The notes under the pieces are model-generated. The model did not search any database. It was not told the origin of the DNA and saw nothing but the letters and a program-made list of their open reading frames with translations. Below are positions 5,786 through 14,873 of a stretch of DNA of 21,821 nt, piece after piece; position 1 is the stretch's first letter; each line of letters opens with the position of its first letter. Position numbers and translations under genes: made by a program. The stretch is from Pigoraptor chileana (Eukaryota > Opisthokonta > Filasterea), in assembly GCA_943704495.1 (NCBI GenBank), contig CALSCR010001688.1, forward strand, positions 1 to 21,821, in the 5' to 3' direction.

Positions 5786-7747
5786 ATGTGTTCTACATCA
5801 CACCTAAAGTTTAGCGTTTTTAATGGTGGCAATTTACAGTGGCTCAAAGGCTGTGACGAGTGGGATATCCAAACTCAAGACCCTTTTACAAATGTTCCGA
5901 TTCTGTACTATGACGACCAACCAACAGTATACCGCAAAAACAAGAGTGGATTTTGTACAACAACTATTGCAAAACTATTGCCTCATATGGCCGCGAAGGT
6001 TGACGTCGAGGGGCAAGAGTTCATTGATGTTGCTTCGTGGGCAGCCGCCAAACAAAGCGAACTGTTGCTAAACTTCTTTGTGTACGTTGCATTAGAAGCA
6101 GCTTCAGTAATGAAGCGTCAAGCTGCTTTGATTTCAATCGTTAAGGCAATGGGCGTTAAAACGTCATCCGTCGGCTCTGCATACGAATTTCTATGGTCAC
6201 CTCATGTGTCTTTGTTTCGGTTGTGGAAGTTGTTGGAGGCAGACTCCTATTTCAAGACGAGCAACCTAATCAGCCCAAATGAGCTGGTGTCGTCGTGGTG
6301 TTGTTCCTCAACCGAAACGCGCCTGTTCTTGATGACGTCTATCATGTTGGCGGTTAATGCGTCCTTGCCAGATTGCAACCAACTCTGTTCGTTGGTGGAG
6401 GCTAACGAGGAGTTTATCTTAAGGTGCATTCCGACATTGGTGGCGCTCAACATGAAGCTTGCCATTGACGTGATAAAGATGGTCAAAAATCACAGGCACG
6501 ATATTCTGGAAGCAGTGTGCGAAGCAGCGGTGTCGACATGCGAAAAGTCACCAATGGTGTTGCTGCAACTGTTCCAAGTGATATCACCGCACATGACCCG
6601 ATTTCAGTTGCACACTGTAAACGATGTGCTGGCTTGCTGCATATTTATCAGTGCGAGGCACAGCGCAGTCACCATAGTTTTGCAAATCATGAATGCGTTG
6701 GCAAGTGAGGGTTGTATTCAACGTATGTTTGTTGAGTTTTTGGAACATTACATTAGGACTGGGCCTGCAGTTCAGCAGAGCACGGCAGTCGTCAATGGCG
6801 CTGCCAACGCCAACGTGCTTTGTGACGCCTTCAAGGCCAGCGAGCTTTACAAGTCCATCTTGAGGTCAGACACGCCTGTAGTAAAAATAACTGTAGAAAT
6901 TCAAGGCAAAAATATACACTTTCCGATATATGTCGAGGACTTTAATTATATTCTATCACGACCCAATGCGATTGCAAAGTATTCCGAATCCGTGTTGGTA
7001 AAACACTTCCTTCTCGCTCTTGGGGATGAAAGTAAGCAGTCTAAACTTAGTCCATTTGAGATGGATGACACAGACAGCTCTTATTTGGACATCGGTGAAC
7101 ACGACGACAATCGCGACAACCACGACAACCACGACAATCGCGACAATCGCGACAATAACGACAATCGCGACAATCGCGACAATCGCGACAATCGCGACAA
7201 TTCGAACAATCTCTTGAAAATAACTCCGTATTACATGGCCCGCCTAGTTGAACATATCGTCAACGAAGGATACACTGAAAGCAAGATTTGCGAAATGCTT
7301 GTACAATGTTCTCATCCGAAGGAGTTTGAAGCGATGTTTGTTGAGATTTTGCTTGTCTCTGGCGCATGGTCAGTGGAAACTGTTAACATGATTGCACCAG
7401 TTCTCAGTTGCAACTGGTTGACCGTCGTCAAACGACATATCATTGGGCTCGAGATAGAGAAACTGGATTACGAGTTTGTCGAGAGCAACCAGCACTGCAA
7501 GGCTATACCTGACTGCGCAATATGTTTGCAGCAGATCAAAACAAAGAAGAGTCGCACCTACTTGCACTGCTCGCATGTCTTTCATAGAATGTGTATTAAT
7601 CGCGTAATCAAGACAAAAGAATCGGACGATTTAAACGATTTTGCAAAGTGTCCACTGTGCCGGTCGCTTCTCGTGCCGGCGACAACACGTCTTCGCGCGA
7701 TTCGCAACGCAATGGTGGCACGGACCGCCGCGCCACCACGGTGCTGA
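5786..7747 (+). CDS. Large protein with C-terminal RING-H2 finger (putative E3 ubiquitin ligase)
   Basis: I take the ATG at 5786 as the start (an upstream in-frame TTG at 5762 is not needed), giving 653 residues. Residues about 1-440 have no motif I can name; they are alpha-helical, Leu/Ala/Cys-rich, and could be a helical-repeat substrate module. Residues about 447-472 are an Asp-Asn-Arg/His run from a 9-base minisatellite. Residues about 577-635 form a RING-H2: CAIC, then LHCSHVFHRMC, then KCPLC, i.e. C-x2-C ... C-x-H-x2-H-x2-C ... C-x2-C, all eight zinc ligands present. Such fingers recruit E2 enzymes for ubiquitin transfer, and large DNA viruses often carry them. The last residues (VARTAAPPRC) and stop come from the GC-rich repeat. 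No intron and no break are visible. Confidence 0.85.
   Translation: MCSTSHLKFSVFNGGNLQWLKGCDEWDIQTQDPFTNVPILYYDDQPTVYRKNKSGFCTTTIAKLLPHMAAKVDVEGQEFIDVASWAAAKQSELLLNFFVYVALEAASVMKRQAALISIVKAMGVKTSSVGSAYEFLWSPHVSLFRLWKLLEADSYFKTSNLISPNELVSSWCCSSTETRLFLMTSIMLAVNASLPDCNQLCSLVEANEEFILRCIPTLVALNMKLAIDVIKMVKNHRHDILEAVCEAAVSTCEKSPMVLLQLFQVISPHMTRFQLHTVNDVLACCIFISARHSAVTIVLQIMNALASEGCIQRMFVEFLEHYIRTGPAVQQSTAVVNGAANANVLCDAFKASELYKSILRSDTPVVKITVEIQGKNIHFPIYVEDFNYILSRPNAIAKYSESVLVKHFLLALGDESKQSKLSPFEMDDTDSSYLDIGEHDDNRDNHDNHDNRDNRDNNDNRDNRDNRDNRDNSNNLLKITPYYMARLVEHIVNEGYTESKICEMLVQCSHPKEFEAMFVEILLVSGAWSVETVNMIAPVLSCNWLTVVKRHIIGLEIEKLDYEFVESNQHCKAIPDCAICLQQIKTKKSRTYLHCSHVFHRMCINRVIKTKESDDLNDFAKCPLCRSLLVPATTRLRAIRNAMVARTAAPPRC
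7102..7200 (+). repeat. 9-base minisatellite (GACAATCGC) inside the RING gene
   Basis: About eleven copies of a 9-base unit, GACAATCGC with CACGACAAC variants, encode an Asp-Asn-Arg/His run. The length is a multiple of three throughout, so the reading frame is kept. Confidence 0.92.
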
Positions 7748-7776
7748 GTTGATTTGGCACGGACCACTGTGCTGAG
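7717..7776 (+). repeat. GC-rich repeat ending the RING gene, one full and one shortened unit
   Basis: One full unit (core GGACCGCCGCGCCACCACGG) provides the last ~9 codons and the TGA stop of the RING gene. A second unit from about 7755 has lost the centre of the core but keeps both ends and the CTGAGTT spacer. Tc1 sequence begins at once after it. Confidence 0.92.
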
Positions 7777-7782
7777 TTTAAC

Positions 7783-8188
7783 AATGTCAAAGTGGACAAG
7801 GAATTTTTGCTTGTCACAAGCCTTGTGTTTTGAAGCTCAGGAATGGGATTTTAACATAATAAGGAGAATTGTCAGACATTCCACACTCAACCAAGGTTAA
7901 ATCAATCAACCATTACAAGACTTCACAGTGACTCGTGACACAACCAGAGCTTGCGGTGTATCGAAATCGACAGTTTGGGTTACTACATCATCAAAGAACG
8001 GTGACATAACAGGACAAGTCATGACAGAGTTCATGGAGATAATTCTCAACAAGATTCCGGATCGAAATCCGGTCATAATCATGAATAAGGCGAGAATTCA
8101 TCATTCAATGTTCTGAAAGCTTTCTTGCAGCAATCAACAACGCCAAAATACGTCAAGTATACAGTTCCATACAGTCCAGAATTACAGT
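7783..8188 (+). mobile_element. Tc1/mariner-like transposon remnant, copy 1 (5' end kept, 3' end cut by copy 2)
   Basis: The element end AATGTCAAAGTGGACAAGG at 7785 is also found, inverted, at 21698-21722, and in similar form at about 8195. It is followed by a decayed transposase: a helix-turn-helix piece (TTRACGVSKSTVW, about 7943-7981) joined directly to the catalytic core ending (ITGQVMTEFMEIILNKIP, NPVIIMNKARIHHS). The expected first catalytic Asp region is missing, and the second Asp is changed (MNKARIH instead of MDNARIH). After a frame change the coding sequence ends near YSPEL at about 8185, where copy 2 begins. It is dead and non-autonomous. Confidence 0.82.
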
Positions 8189-8830
8189 CCTTTCAAACGT
8201 AAAGTGGACAATTTTACATACTGAGAATTATTGGGAAAATCAAAGAAATCGGTGATTTACAGAGGGCGCCTTATTTAACGCACCTATTTCCTTTGCCCAC
8301 ATAAACTTCGGAAGCGTAGTGCTGGCTAAGTGAGCATTTGTGTGAATGTTTACTTAAACGTTTGATTGACCACGTGTGAGAAGTCATTTTTAAGCTGCGC
8401 AGAAGTCACTTGTTTGATGGCATCGTCAATGGCGACTTGCATACTTGCTTCACAAGTGACAGCACTGCGTCTGACTTGCAGAGCCCTATACCGCCCTGTT
8501 GGCGACGCCATTTATGGATTGCCGTGCTCTGACAATGGCTTTGATTTGTGCAAACGCCGATTGGGTTTAATTCTGGACTGTATGGAATTGTGTACTTGAT
8601 TGCATGTTTTGGCGTTGTTGGTTGCTGCAAGAAAGCTTTAAGAACCTTTGAATCCGCGCATTGTCCATGCTTATGACCGGATTTCTGTCTGGAATCTTGT
8701 TAAGTATTGTCTCCATAAACTTAGTCATGATTTCTCCTGTTATGGCGCCCTTTACTTTGATGTAGTGAAGCATTTGATCGCTCGTTATTGCAAGAAGCAA
8801 AGAAAACTTAACGCTTTGTTTCAAGGTTTG
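8189..8830 (-). mobile_element. Tc1/mariner-like transposon remnant, copy 2 (3' part, inverted)
   Basis: Read on the minus strand from about 8830: SLLLAITSDQMLHYIKVKGA, ITGEIMTKFMETILNKIP, VISMDNARIQRF (second catalytic Asp kept), then PYSPELNPIG, then a C-terminal tail with VTSAQLKNDFSHVV. The third catalytic residue, Glu of NPIE, is lost through a small deletion seen against copy 3. 8189-8340 is the non-coding 3' end: its reverse complement pairs well with 21540-21735. The N-terminal DNA-binding half is absent. Copy 2 breaks copy 1 at its YSPEL codons, so it is the younger insertion or the product of an inversion between copies. Confidence 0.83.
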
Positions 8831-8859
8831 TACACAACATCAACGCCTCTCAACACCCA

Positions 8860-9010
8860 ACAGGAACCCCGTGTTGAACTTGTTTTGGGCAGAGGACAGG
8901 ATAATTCCACCCGACAAGTGAACCTTTTTTTGGGCAGAGAACTGATTGTTTCAGCTCAATAGGACCTCCGTTTGAAACTTTTTGGGCAGAGGACACGTCC
9001 GCACGAAACT
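8860..9010 (+). repeat. Family A satellite, about three units
   Basis: Units of about 47-50 bases beginning GGGCAGAGGAC (8887, 8934, 8984). The segment at about 8951-8999 is nearly identical to 21223-21271, far closer than neighbouring units are to one another. Confidence 0.85.
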
Positions 9011-9039
9011 GATTAGGGGCGATCTGCCCACAGAAAGTT

Positions 9040-9945
9040 TCAACGGGCGATCATGTGGAGCGGAATCTCAGTCGGGGTGGAATGATTCAAAACGGCAGTC
9101 TCTCGCCGTCTAACAGTTTCTGGCGGCGGAGCAGACTGATTCAAAACGACAGTCTGTGGTCGGCTAACATTTTCGTGCGGACGGGCGGAATGAATCAAAA
9201 TGACAGTCTCTTGTCCTCTAACGTTCAGTATGGAGGGAGAGACTGATTCGAGAGTCTCTCCTTATAACAGTTTAGTGCGGTGGGGTAGAATGAGTCTCTC
9301 GCCCTCTAACAGTTGCGGAGGGGCAGACTGATTTAAATCGACAATCTCTTGCCCTCCAACAGTTTAGTGCGGAGGGGCAGACTGATTCAAAACGGGAGTC
9401 TCTCGGCTTCGAACAGTTTAGTGCGGCGAGGTGGAATGATTCAAAACAGCAGTCTCTCGCCCTCTATCATTTCGGGCGGCGGGGCAGACCAATTTGGAAC
9501 GACTATCTTTTGCTCTCTAACAGTTTCGTGCGGAGGGGCAGACTGATTCAAAACGACAGTCTTGCTCTTTAACAGTTGAGTGCGGAGGGGGCAGACTGAT
9601 TCAAATCGACAGTCTCTCGCCTTCGAACAGTTTAGTGCGGTGGGGTGGAACGATTCAAAACGGCAGTCTCTCGTTCTCTAACAGTTACGTGCGGAGGGAC
9701 TGGATCAAATCGACAGTCTCTCGCCTTCGAACAGTTTAGTGCGGCGGGGGTGGAATAATTCAAAACGGCAGTCTCTCGCCCTCTAACATTTTCGGGTGGC
9801 GGGGTAGACAGATTCAAAACGGCAGTCTCTCACCCTCTAACAGATACGTGCGGAGGGGAATGATACGCCTACTAACAGTTTAGTGCGAAGGAGACTGATT
9901 TAAATCGACAGCCTCTCGCCTTCACAGTTTAGTGCACGGTAGTCA
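9040..9945 (-). repeat. Family B satellite, minus orientation
   Basis: About 17 units averaging 54 bases, marked by CAGTCTCTCGCC and AACAGTTTAGTGCGG, the reverse complement of the units at 10.3-13.1 kb. Units vary by small indels, and some are fragments. No gene is visible. Confidence 0.92.
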
Positions 9946-9954
9946 TGCATATCT

Positions 9955-10290
9955 GCAGCCAGGAGCACAGGGTGAGGCTGGGTTGATTCCGCCCAACGAT
10001 CTCGCTTGGCAACTATTTTGGACAGAGGCCAGGTTGATTCCACTCAACAGGATTGCCCTTTGAAGCTGTGTTTGGGCAGAGAACAGCTTGATTCCACTCG
10101 ACAGGATCAAACTGTTTGTGGGCAGAGGGTTGATTCCGGTCAACCAAGGAACATTGGTAAAAACGTTTTTTGGGCAGAGGACGTGTTTGCCCTCTAGAAC
10201 TTGTGGGCAGAGGAAGTGTTGATTCAACTCAACCGGATCGCACTCTAACGCATTTTTTGGGGCAGAGGACGGGTTGATTTCACTCAACAT
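9955..10290 (+). repeat. Family A satellite, about seven units
   Basis: Units of about 45-55 bases with GGGCAGAGGAC, GTTGATTCCACTCAAC and GGATCGCCCT. The block sits between oppositely oriented family B arrays and keeps the plus orientation of the other family A blocks. Confidence 0.88.
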
Positions 10291-13067
10291 TATTTAGAGG
10301 GCGAGAGATTATCGTTTTGAATCAATCGGCCCGTCCGCTCGAAACTGTTAGAAGGCTGGAGACTGTCATTTTGAGATTCCGCCTGTCCGCGGGAAACCGT
10401 TAGAGAGCGAGAGACTGTCGATTTGGAGCAGCCTGTCTCTCCGCACGAATCTGTTANNNNNNNNNNNNNNNNNNNNNNNNNNNNNNNNNNNNNNNNNNNN
10501 NNNNNNNNNNNNNNNNNNNNNNNNNNNNNNNNNNNNNNNNNNNNNNNNNNNNNNNNNNNNNNNNNNNNNNNNNNNNNNNNNNNNNNNNNNNNNNNNNNNN
10601 NNNNNNNNNNNNNNNNNNNNNNNNNNNNNNNNNNNNNNNNNNNNNNNNNNNNNNNNNNNNNNNNNNNNNNNNNNNNNNNNNNNNNNNNNNNNNNNNNNNN
10701 NNNNNNNNNNNNNNNNNNNNNNNNNNNNNNNNNNNNNNNNNNNNNNNNNNNNNNNNNNNNNNNNNNNNNNNNNNNNNNNNNNNNNNNNNNNNNNNNNNNN
10801 NNNNNNNNNNNNNNNNNNNNNNNNNNNNNNNNNNNNNNNNNNNGTCTCTCCGCGCGAATCTGTTAAAGGGCAAAAGACTGTCGATTTGGAGCAGTCTGTC
10901 TCTCCGCACGAATCTGTTAGAAGGCGACAGACTGTCGATTAGAAGCAGTCTGCCCCACCGCACTAAACTTTTAGAGGGCGAGAGACTGCCGATTTGGTTC
11001 AGTCTGCCCCACCGCACTAAAATTTTAGAAAGCGGGAGATTGTCGATTAGGAGCCGTCTGTCTCTCCGCGCGAATCTGTGTTAAAGGGCAAAAGACTGTC
11101 GATTAGGAGCAGTCTGTCTCTCCGCACGAATCTGTTAGAAGGCGAGAGACTGTCAATTTGGAGCATTCTGTCTCTCCGCACGAATCTGTTAGAAGGCGGC
11201 AGACTGTCAATCTGGAGAAGTCAGTCTCTCCGCACGAACCTGTTAGAAAGCGGGAGACTGTCGATTAGGAGCCGTCTGCCCGTCCGCACGAATTTGTTAG
11301 AGGGCGAGAGACTGTGGATTTGGAGCAGTCTGCCCGTCCGCACGAATCTGTTAAAAGGCGACAGACTGTCGATTAGGAGCAGACTGTCTCTCCGCAGGAA
11401 TCTGTTAGAAGGCGAGAGACTGCCAATTAGGAGCAATCTGTCTCTCCGCACGAAACTGTTAGAAGGCGACAGACTGTCAATTAGGAGCCGTCTGCCCCTC
11501 CGAACGTTTCGGGGGCGAGACTGTCGTTTTGAATCAATCTGCCCGTCCACTCGAAACTGTTAGAAGGCTGGAAACTGTCGTTTTGTGATTCCGCCTGTCC
11601 GCGGGAAACTGTTTGAGGGCGAGAGACTGTCAATTTAGTCTGTCTCTCCGCACGAATCTGTCAGAAGGTGAGAGACTGTCAATTTGGAGCAGTCTGTCGT
11701 TCCGCGCGAATCTGTTAGAAGACAAATGACTGTCAATTTGGAGCAGTCTGTCTCTCCGCACGAATCTGTTAGAAGGCGAGATACTGTGAATTCGGAGCAG
11801 TCAGTCTCTCCGCGCGAATCTGTTAGAAGGCGACAGCTATTTAGAAGGCGAGAGACTGCCGATTTGGAGCAGTCTGTCTCTCCGCACGAATCTGTTAGAA
11901 GGCGAGAGACTATCGATTACGTGCCGTCTGCCCCTCCGTACTATTTATTTAGAGGGCGAGACTGTCGATTAGGAGCAATCTGTCTCTCCGCACGAATCTG
12001 TTAGAATGCGAGAGACTGTCAATTTGGAGCAGTCTATCTCTCCGCACGAACCTGTTACAAGGCGAGAGAATGTCGATTAGGATCAGTCTGCCCGTCCGCA
12101 CGAATCTGTTAGAAGACGAGAGACTTTTGTTTGGAGCAGTCTGTCTCTCCGCGCGAATCTGTTAAAGGGCAAAAGACTGTCGATTTGGAGCAGTCTGTCT
12201 CTCGCACGAATCTGTTAGAAGGCGACAGACTGTCGATTAGAGGCCGTCTGCCCCTCCGCACTAACTATTTAGAGGGCGAGAGACTGTCGATTTTGATCAA
12301 GTCTGCCCTCTGCATTAAACGTTTAGAGGGCGAGAGACTGTCGATTAGGAGCAGTCTGCCCCTCCGCATTAAACGTTTAGAGGGCGAGAGACTGTTAAGT
12401 TTGGAGCAGTCTGTCTGACCGCACGAATCTGTTAGAAGGCGAAAGACTGTCAATTTGGAGCAAGCTGTTTCTCCGCACGAATCTGTTAGAAGGCGACAAA
12501 CTGTCAATTAGGAATCTGTCTCTCTGCACGAATCTGTTAGAAGGCGCCAGACTGTCAATCAGGAGCCGTCTGTCCCTCCGCACTGAACGTTTTGGGGGCG
12601 AGAGACTATCGTTTTGAATCAATCTGCCCGTCCGCTCGAAACTGTTAGAAGGCTGGAAACTGTCGTTTTGTGATTCCGCCTGTCCGCGGGAAACTGTTTG
12701 AGGGCGAGAGACTGTCAATTTTTTTTTGGAGCAGTCTGTCTCTCCACACAAATCTGTTAGAAGGCGAAAAACTATCGATTAGGCTCAGTCTGCCCCTCCG
12801 CACTAAACTTTTAGAGGGCGAGAGACTGTCAATTTAGAGCAGTCTGTCACTCCGCACGAATCTGTCAGAAGGCGAGAGACTGTCGATTACGTGCCGTCTG
12901 CCCCTTCGCACTAAATTTTTAGAGGGCGAGAGACTGTCAATTTGGAGCAGTCTTTCTCTCCGCACGAATCTGTTAGAAGGCGAGAGACTGTCGATTAGGA
13001 GCCGTCTGCCCCTCCGCACTAACTATTTCGAGGGCGAGAGACTGTCGATTTGGATCAGTCTGCCCCT
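10291..13067 (+). repeat. Family B satellite, plus orientation (main array, with an assembly gap)
   Basis: About 45 sequenced units of 54 bases. Each has GAGAGACTGTCGATT, a short spacer, CAGTCTGTCTCTCCGCAC (or CAGTCTGCCCCTCCGCAC) and GAATCTGTTAGAAGGC or close variants. Within each unit AGACTG and CAGTCT are reverse complements, and in the CTCTCC type the arms extend to 9 base pairs with one 2-base bulge. Because 54 is divisible by three, long frames stay open on both strands without meaning. Some units near 11.5 and 12.6 kb have a distinct variant (TTGAATCAATCTGCCCGTCC), giving hints of higher-order repetition. Confidence 0.95.
10457..10843. other. Assembly gap (387 N)
   Basis: A run of 387 N lies inside the main family B array, as expected where short reads cannot cross a satellite. 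The true length of the array is therefore unknown. Confidence 0.99.
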
Positions 13068-13205
13068 AAAAGTTTAGTGCGGAGAGACAGCTCCAAATTG
13101 ACAGTCTCTCGCCCCCTAAACGTTTAGTGTGGAGGGGCAGACGGCTCCTAATCGACAGTCTCTCGCCCTCTAACAGTTTGGTGCGGAGCGGCAGACTGAT
13201 TCAGC
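13068..13205 (-). repeat. Family B satellite, terminal units in inverted orientation
   Basis: At about 13067 the array flips: two and a half units run in the minus orientation and face the plus-oriented units before them, forming inverted arms of over 130 bases with almost no spacer. Family B ends at about 13205. Confidence 0.9.
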
Positions 13206-13269
13206 GTGAAGCTCATTCCGAGCAGTATATCGTCTGAATTTTTGAATCAGTGCGTCTGGAGTCCAGCGG

Positions 13270-13740
13270 AATCATTATGGACACTTTTGTTCGATCGGCG
13301 GGCCGGATGACACGTTTGGCGAGCTAACGTTCACGGACGGCGTCACTCACGTTCTGCTATTGGATGAAGATTTTTACCTGAAGCGGGAAAATAAGGTCGT
13401 TCGCGGGTGGATACATTTAAGACGGTCCATGGGCGTTTTCGCTATCAGGGAGCGGACAGTTCTTGGGCGGCGCTTTTGAGGGCGACACTCTGAGGCTACG
13501 AGAAGCTTTCGTGGTCGACGAACACCATCCGCCGTCGGAGACTGACATGGTTTTAACCAAGAGCATTGCCGGCAAGCCCGTCCAGTACGTAGAAAGGGAG
13601 ATCACCCTCACGTTGAAACATGATTTGGATGAACTTCTTTCCGAAGGATGGGGCCATCGCGTATCGTCTGTTAGAGCGTGTCCGCCGCTCACCACGGTGT
13701 TAGGATCTGCTCTGTTTAAGTTATCCTTACTAAACTATTG
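13270..13740 (+). pseudogene. Broken coding remnant of unknown function, 3' end formed by the variant GC repeat
   Basis: Protein-like sequence is visible on the plus strand but is not held in one open frame; the longest single frame starts at 13463 and runs to 13741. Recognisable features include an acidic/hydrophobic pattern (THVLLLDEDFYLKRENKVV) and VEREITLTLKHDLDELLSEG. I know no family for it. The 3' end carries the variant GC repeat in the same gene-relative orientation as in the left block, so it may belong to the same viral class; treat it as a fossil. The upstream border is the end of the satellite array. Confidence 0.4.
13672..13699 (+). repeat. Variant GC-rich repeat (GAGCGG type), inverted relative to 5728-5755
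   Basis: TAGAGCGTGTCCGCCGCTCA and the following ACCACGGTG are the reverse complement of 5728-5755 with one difference. The copy lies across the 3' end of the remnant before it, so the repeat class of the left block is also present beyond the satellite. Confidence 0.8.
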
Positions 13741-14104
13741 ACGCGCGGACAAACCGAGATTTGTGACTGACAATCTTTGAAATGAGAATGCACACGATTT
13801 GATGAAACAGACACTTTGTAGCATTCTGTGGTTGAAAATCGGAGCGTCAAACACTTGCCCTGTCGGCGACCACCACAGAGGTTTGCCATTTTTCAAAAAT
13901 CTCATGTGCAATAACTTTGGATTTGAGCACTTATGCAAGTTCAAGGCAGTGAACAAGTCGGCACTTAAAAAACAGCCACAAGCATGGCGCACCACCCCGG
14001 ATGCGACTTACTGCCATGCAGCTGTTAATTTTTCAACTTCAAAATAAAATGTGCGCGGCGGTTTTTGTGATTAAATTCCGGAGGTTGTTGCAAGCGTGTG
14101 CCGA
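13741..14104. other. 364-base stretch with no confident gene
   Basis: A plus frame from 13799 to 14047 (82 codons) and a minus frame at 13735-13995 overlap almost fully, and the minus frame has no ATG until about a third of the way in. Neither matches anything I know. The minus frame contains NGKPLWWSPTGQVFDAP and lies just downstream of the 14105-14602 gene on the same strand, so it could be a decayed partner, but this is weak. Confidence 0.35.
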
Positions 14105-14602
14105 CTAACGCACGAGCTCCCATTGTTCTCCAATAGACCTCCAAATGCATCCTAACGGCACATCAAACATTGCAAACCAAAGATATGGGCCGCTAAATTT
14201 CGCAATTGACGGGAACCAATCGCAAATCTCGACTCCTGCAAAATTTCTTGCAACACCGCGCCAGTCTATAATGTGTTTGTCGAACAAGACGTCGTGAAGA
14301 CCATACTTCTCTTGAAGGCTTGCAAAGTCACACACAGTCTTCAACTGGAGAATTTTCATTCTGTTAGCATGGCTTACGGTCGTAAAAACCTCTCGAGGAA
14401 GCCGCAGCCTGTAAAGATGTCCTGTTACTGACAGCTTGGCACTTGAAGGCAATTGTTTGGGAATCTCTCTGAAATCCGCCACTCGTGTACCCTGTGGTTT
14501 CCAACTTTTTTTAAGCTGTCTTTCGTGTATTGGTGTCCATATTAGTTTATCACTATCCACAAGCTTATTCCTGAAAGGGATTTCGTCCCGTGAAATGAGC
14601 AT
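14105..14602 (-). CDS. Hypothetical protein of a type seen in giant viruses (ends in a DVPLGCIW motif)
   Basis: 165 residues from the ATG at 14602. The C-terminal half has three blocks: MKILQLKTVCDFASLQEKYG (82-101), IDWRGVARNFAGVEI (112-126) and YLWFAMFDVPLGCIW (140-154). I recall many mimivirus-like hypothetical proteins with the same order: a segment like 'i-x-L-k-t-x-x-d-l-x-x-f-x-x-K-Y-G', then 'I-d-W-x-x-V-x-x-x-y-x-G-I-E-I', then 'W-D-V-x-S-G-C-I-W'. The function is unknown; the Trp-rich end suggests a small globular fold. Residues 1-60 are polar and not conserved as far as I can tell. Complete and unbroken. A cellular member of the family cannot be ruled out. It is followed upstream, on the same strand, by the DUF1963-like gene after 271 bases without obvious features. 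Confidence 0.65.
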   Translation of the reverse strand: MLISRDEIPFRNKLVDSDKLIWTPIHERQLKKSWKPQGTRVADFREIPKQLPSSAKLSVTGHLYRLRLPREVFTTVSHANRMKILQLKTVCDFASLQEKYGLHDVLFDKHIIDWRGVARNFAGVEICDWFPSIAKFSGPYLWFAMFDVPLGCIWRSIGEQWELVR

Positions 14603-14873
14603 CTACCCTATCATTGTGAGTGCAAAAAATTGGAGAAATGGCGAGCAGCGACATTCATCACAAACAGAACTTAGACAATAGCAGAGTGCCCCCAAAACTT
14701 AAAATATACCAAAGACAATGAATTGCGGTGCTTCCAGCCAATGTTATTTTCAATTTTCCCATGTCACTCAACCCGGCTTATTTGGTTCAAGCACGCGGTA
14801 GTTGTTTTGTGCGTAAACTGTGTCTTGAGCTTTGTAGTTCAATTTCCGAGATTTCAAAAACTAGCAAACGTCG

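Noticed and set aside
8366-8599. A 77-codon plus-strand frame
   Set aside because: It is antisense to the C-terminal transposase tail of the inverted second Tc1 copy.
11078-11563. Long open frames in the satellite (also 12395-12751 and 11221-11550 on the other strand) with an 18-residue period
   Set aside because: The 54-base unit is divisible by three, so frames stay open on both strands by period alone. No start context, domain or consistent frame persists through the array.
10291-13067. A CRISPR-like array
   Set aside because: There are no unique spacers between repeats; the whole 54-base unit is repeated, the dyad lies inside it, and the context is eukaryotic.
13735-13995. An 86-codon minus-strand frame as a gene
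   Set aside because: It begins at GTG with no ATG nearby, overlaps an equally long plus frame, and shows no recognisable motif; kept only as part of an uncharacterised stretch.
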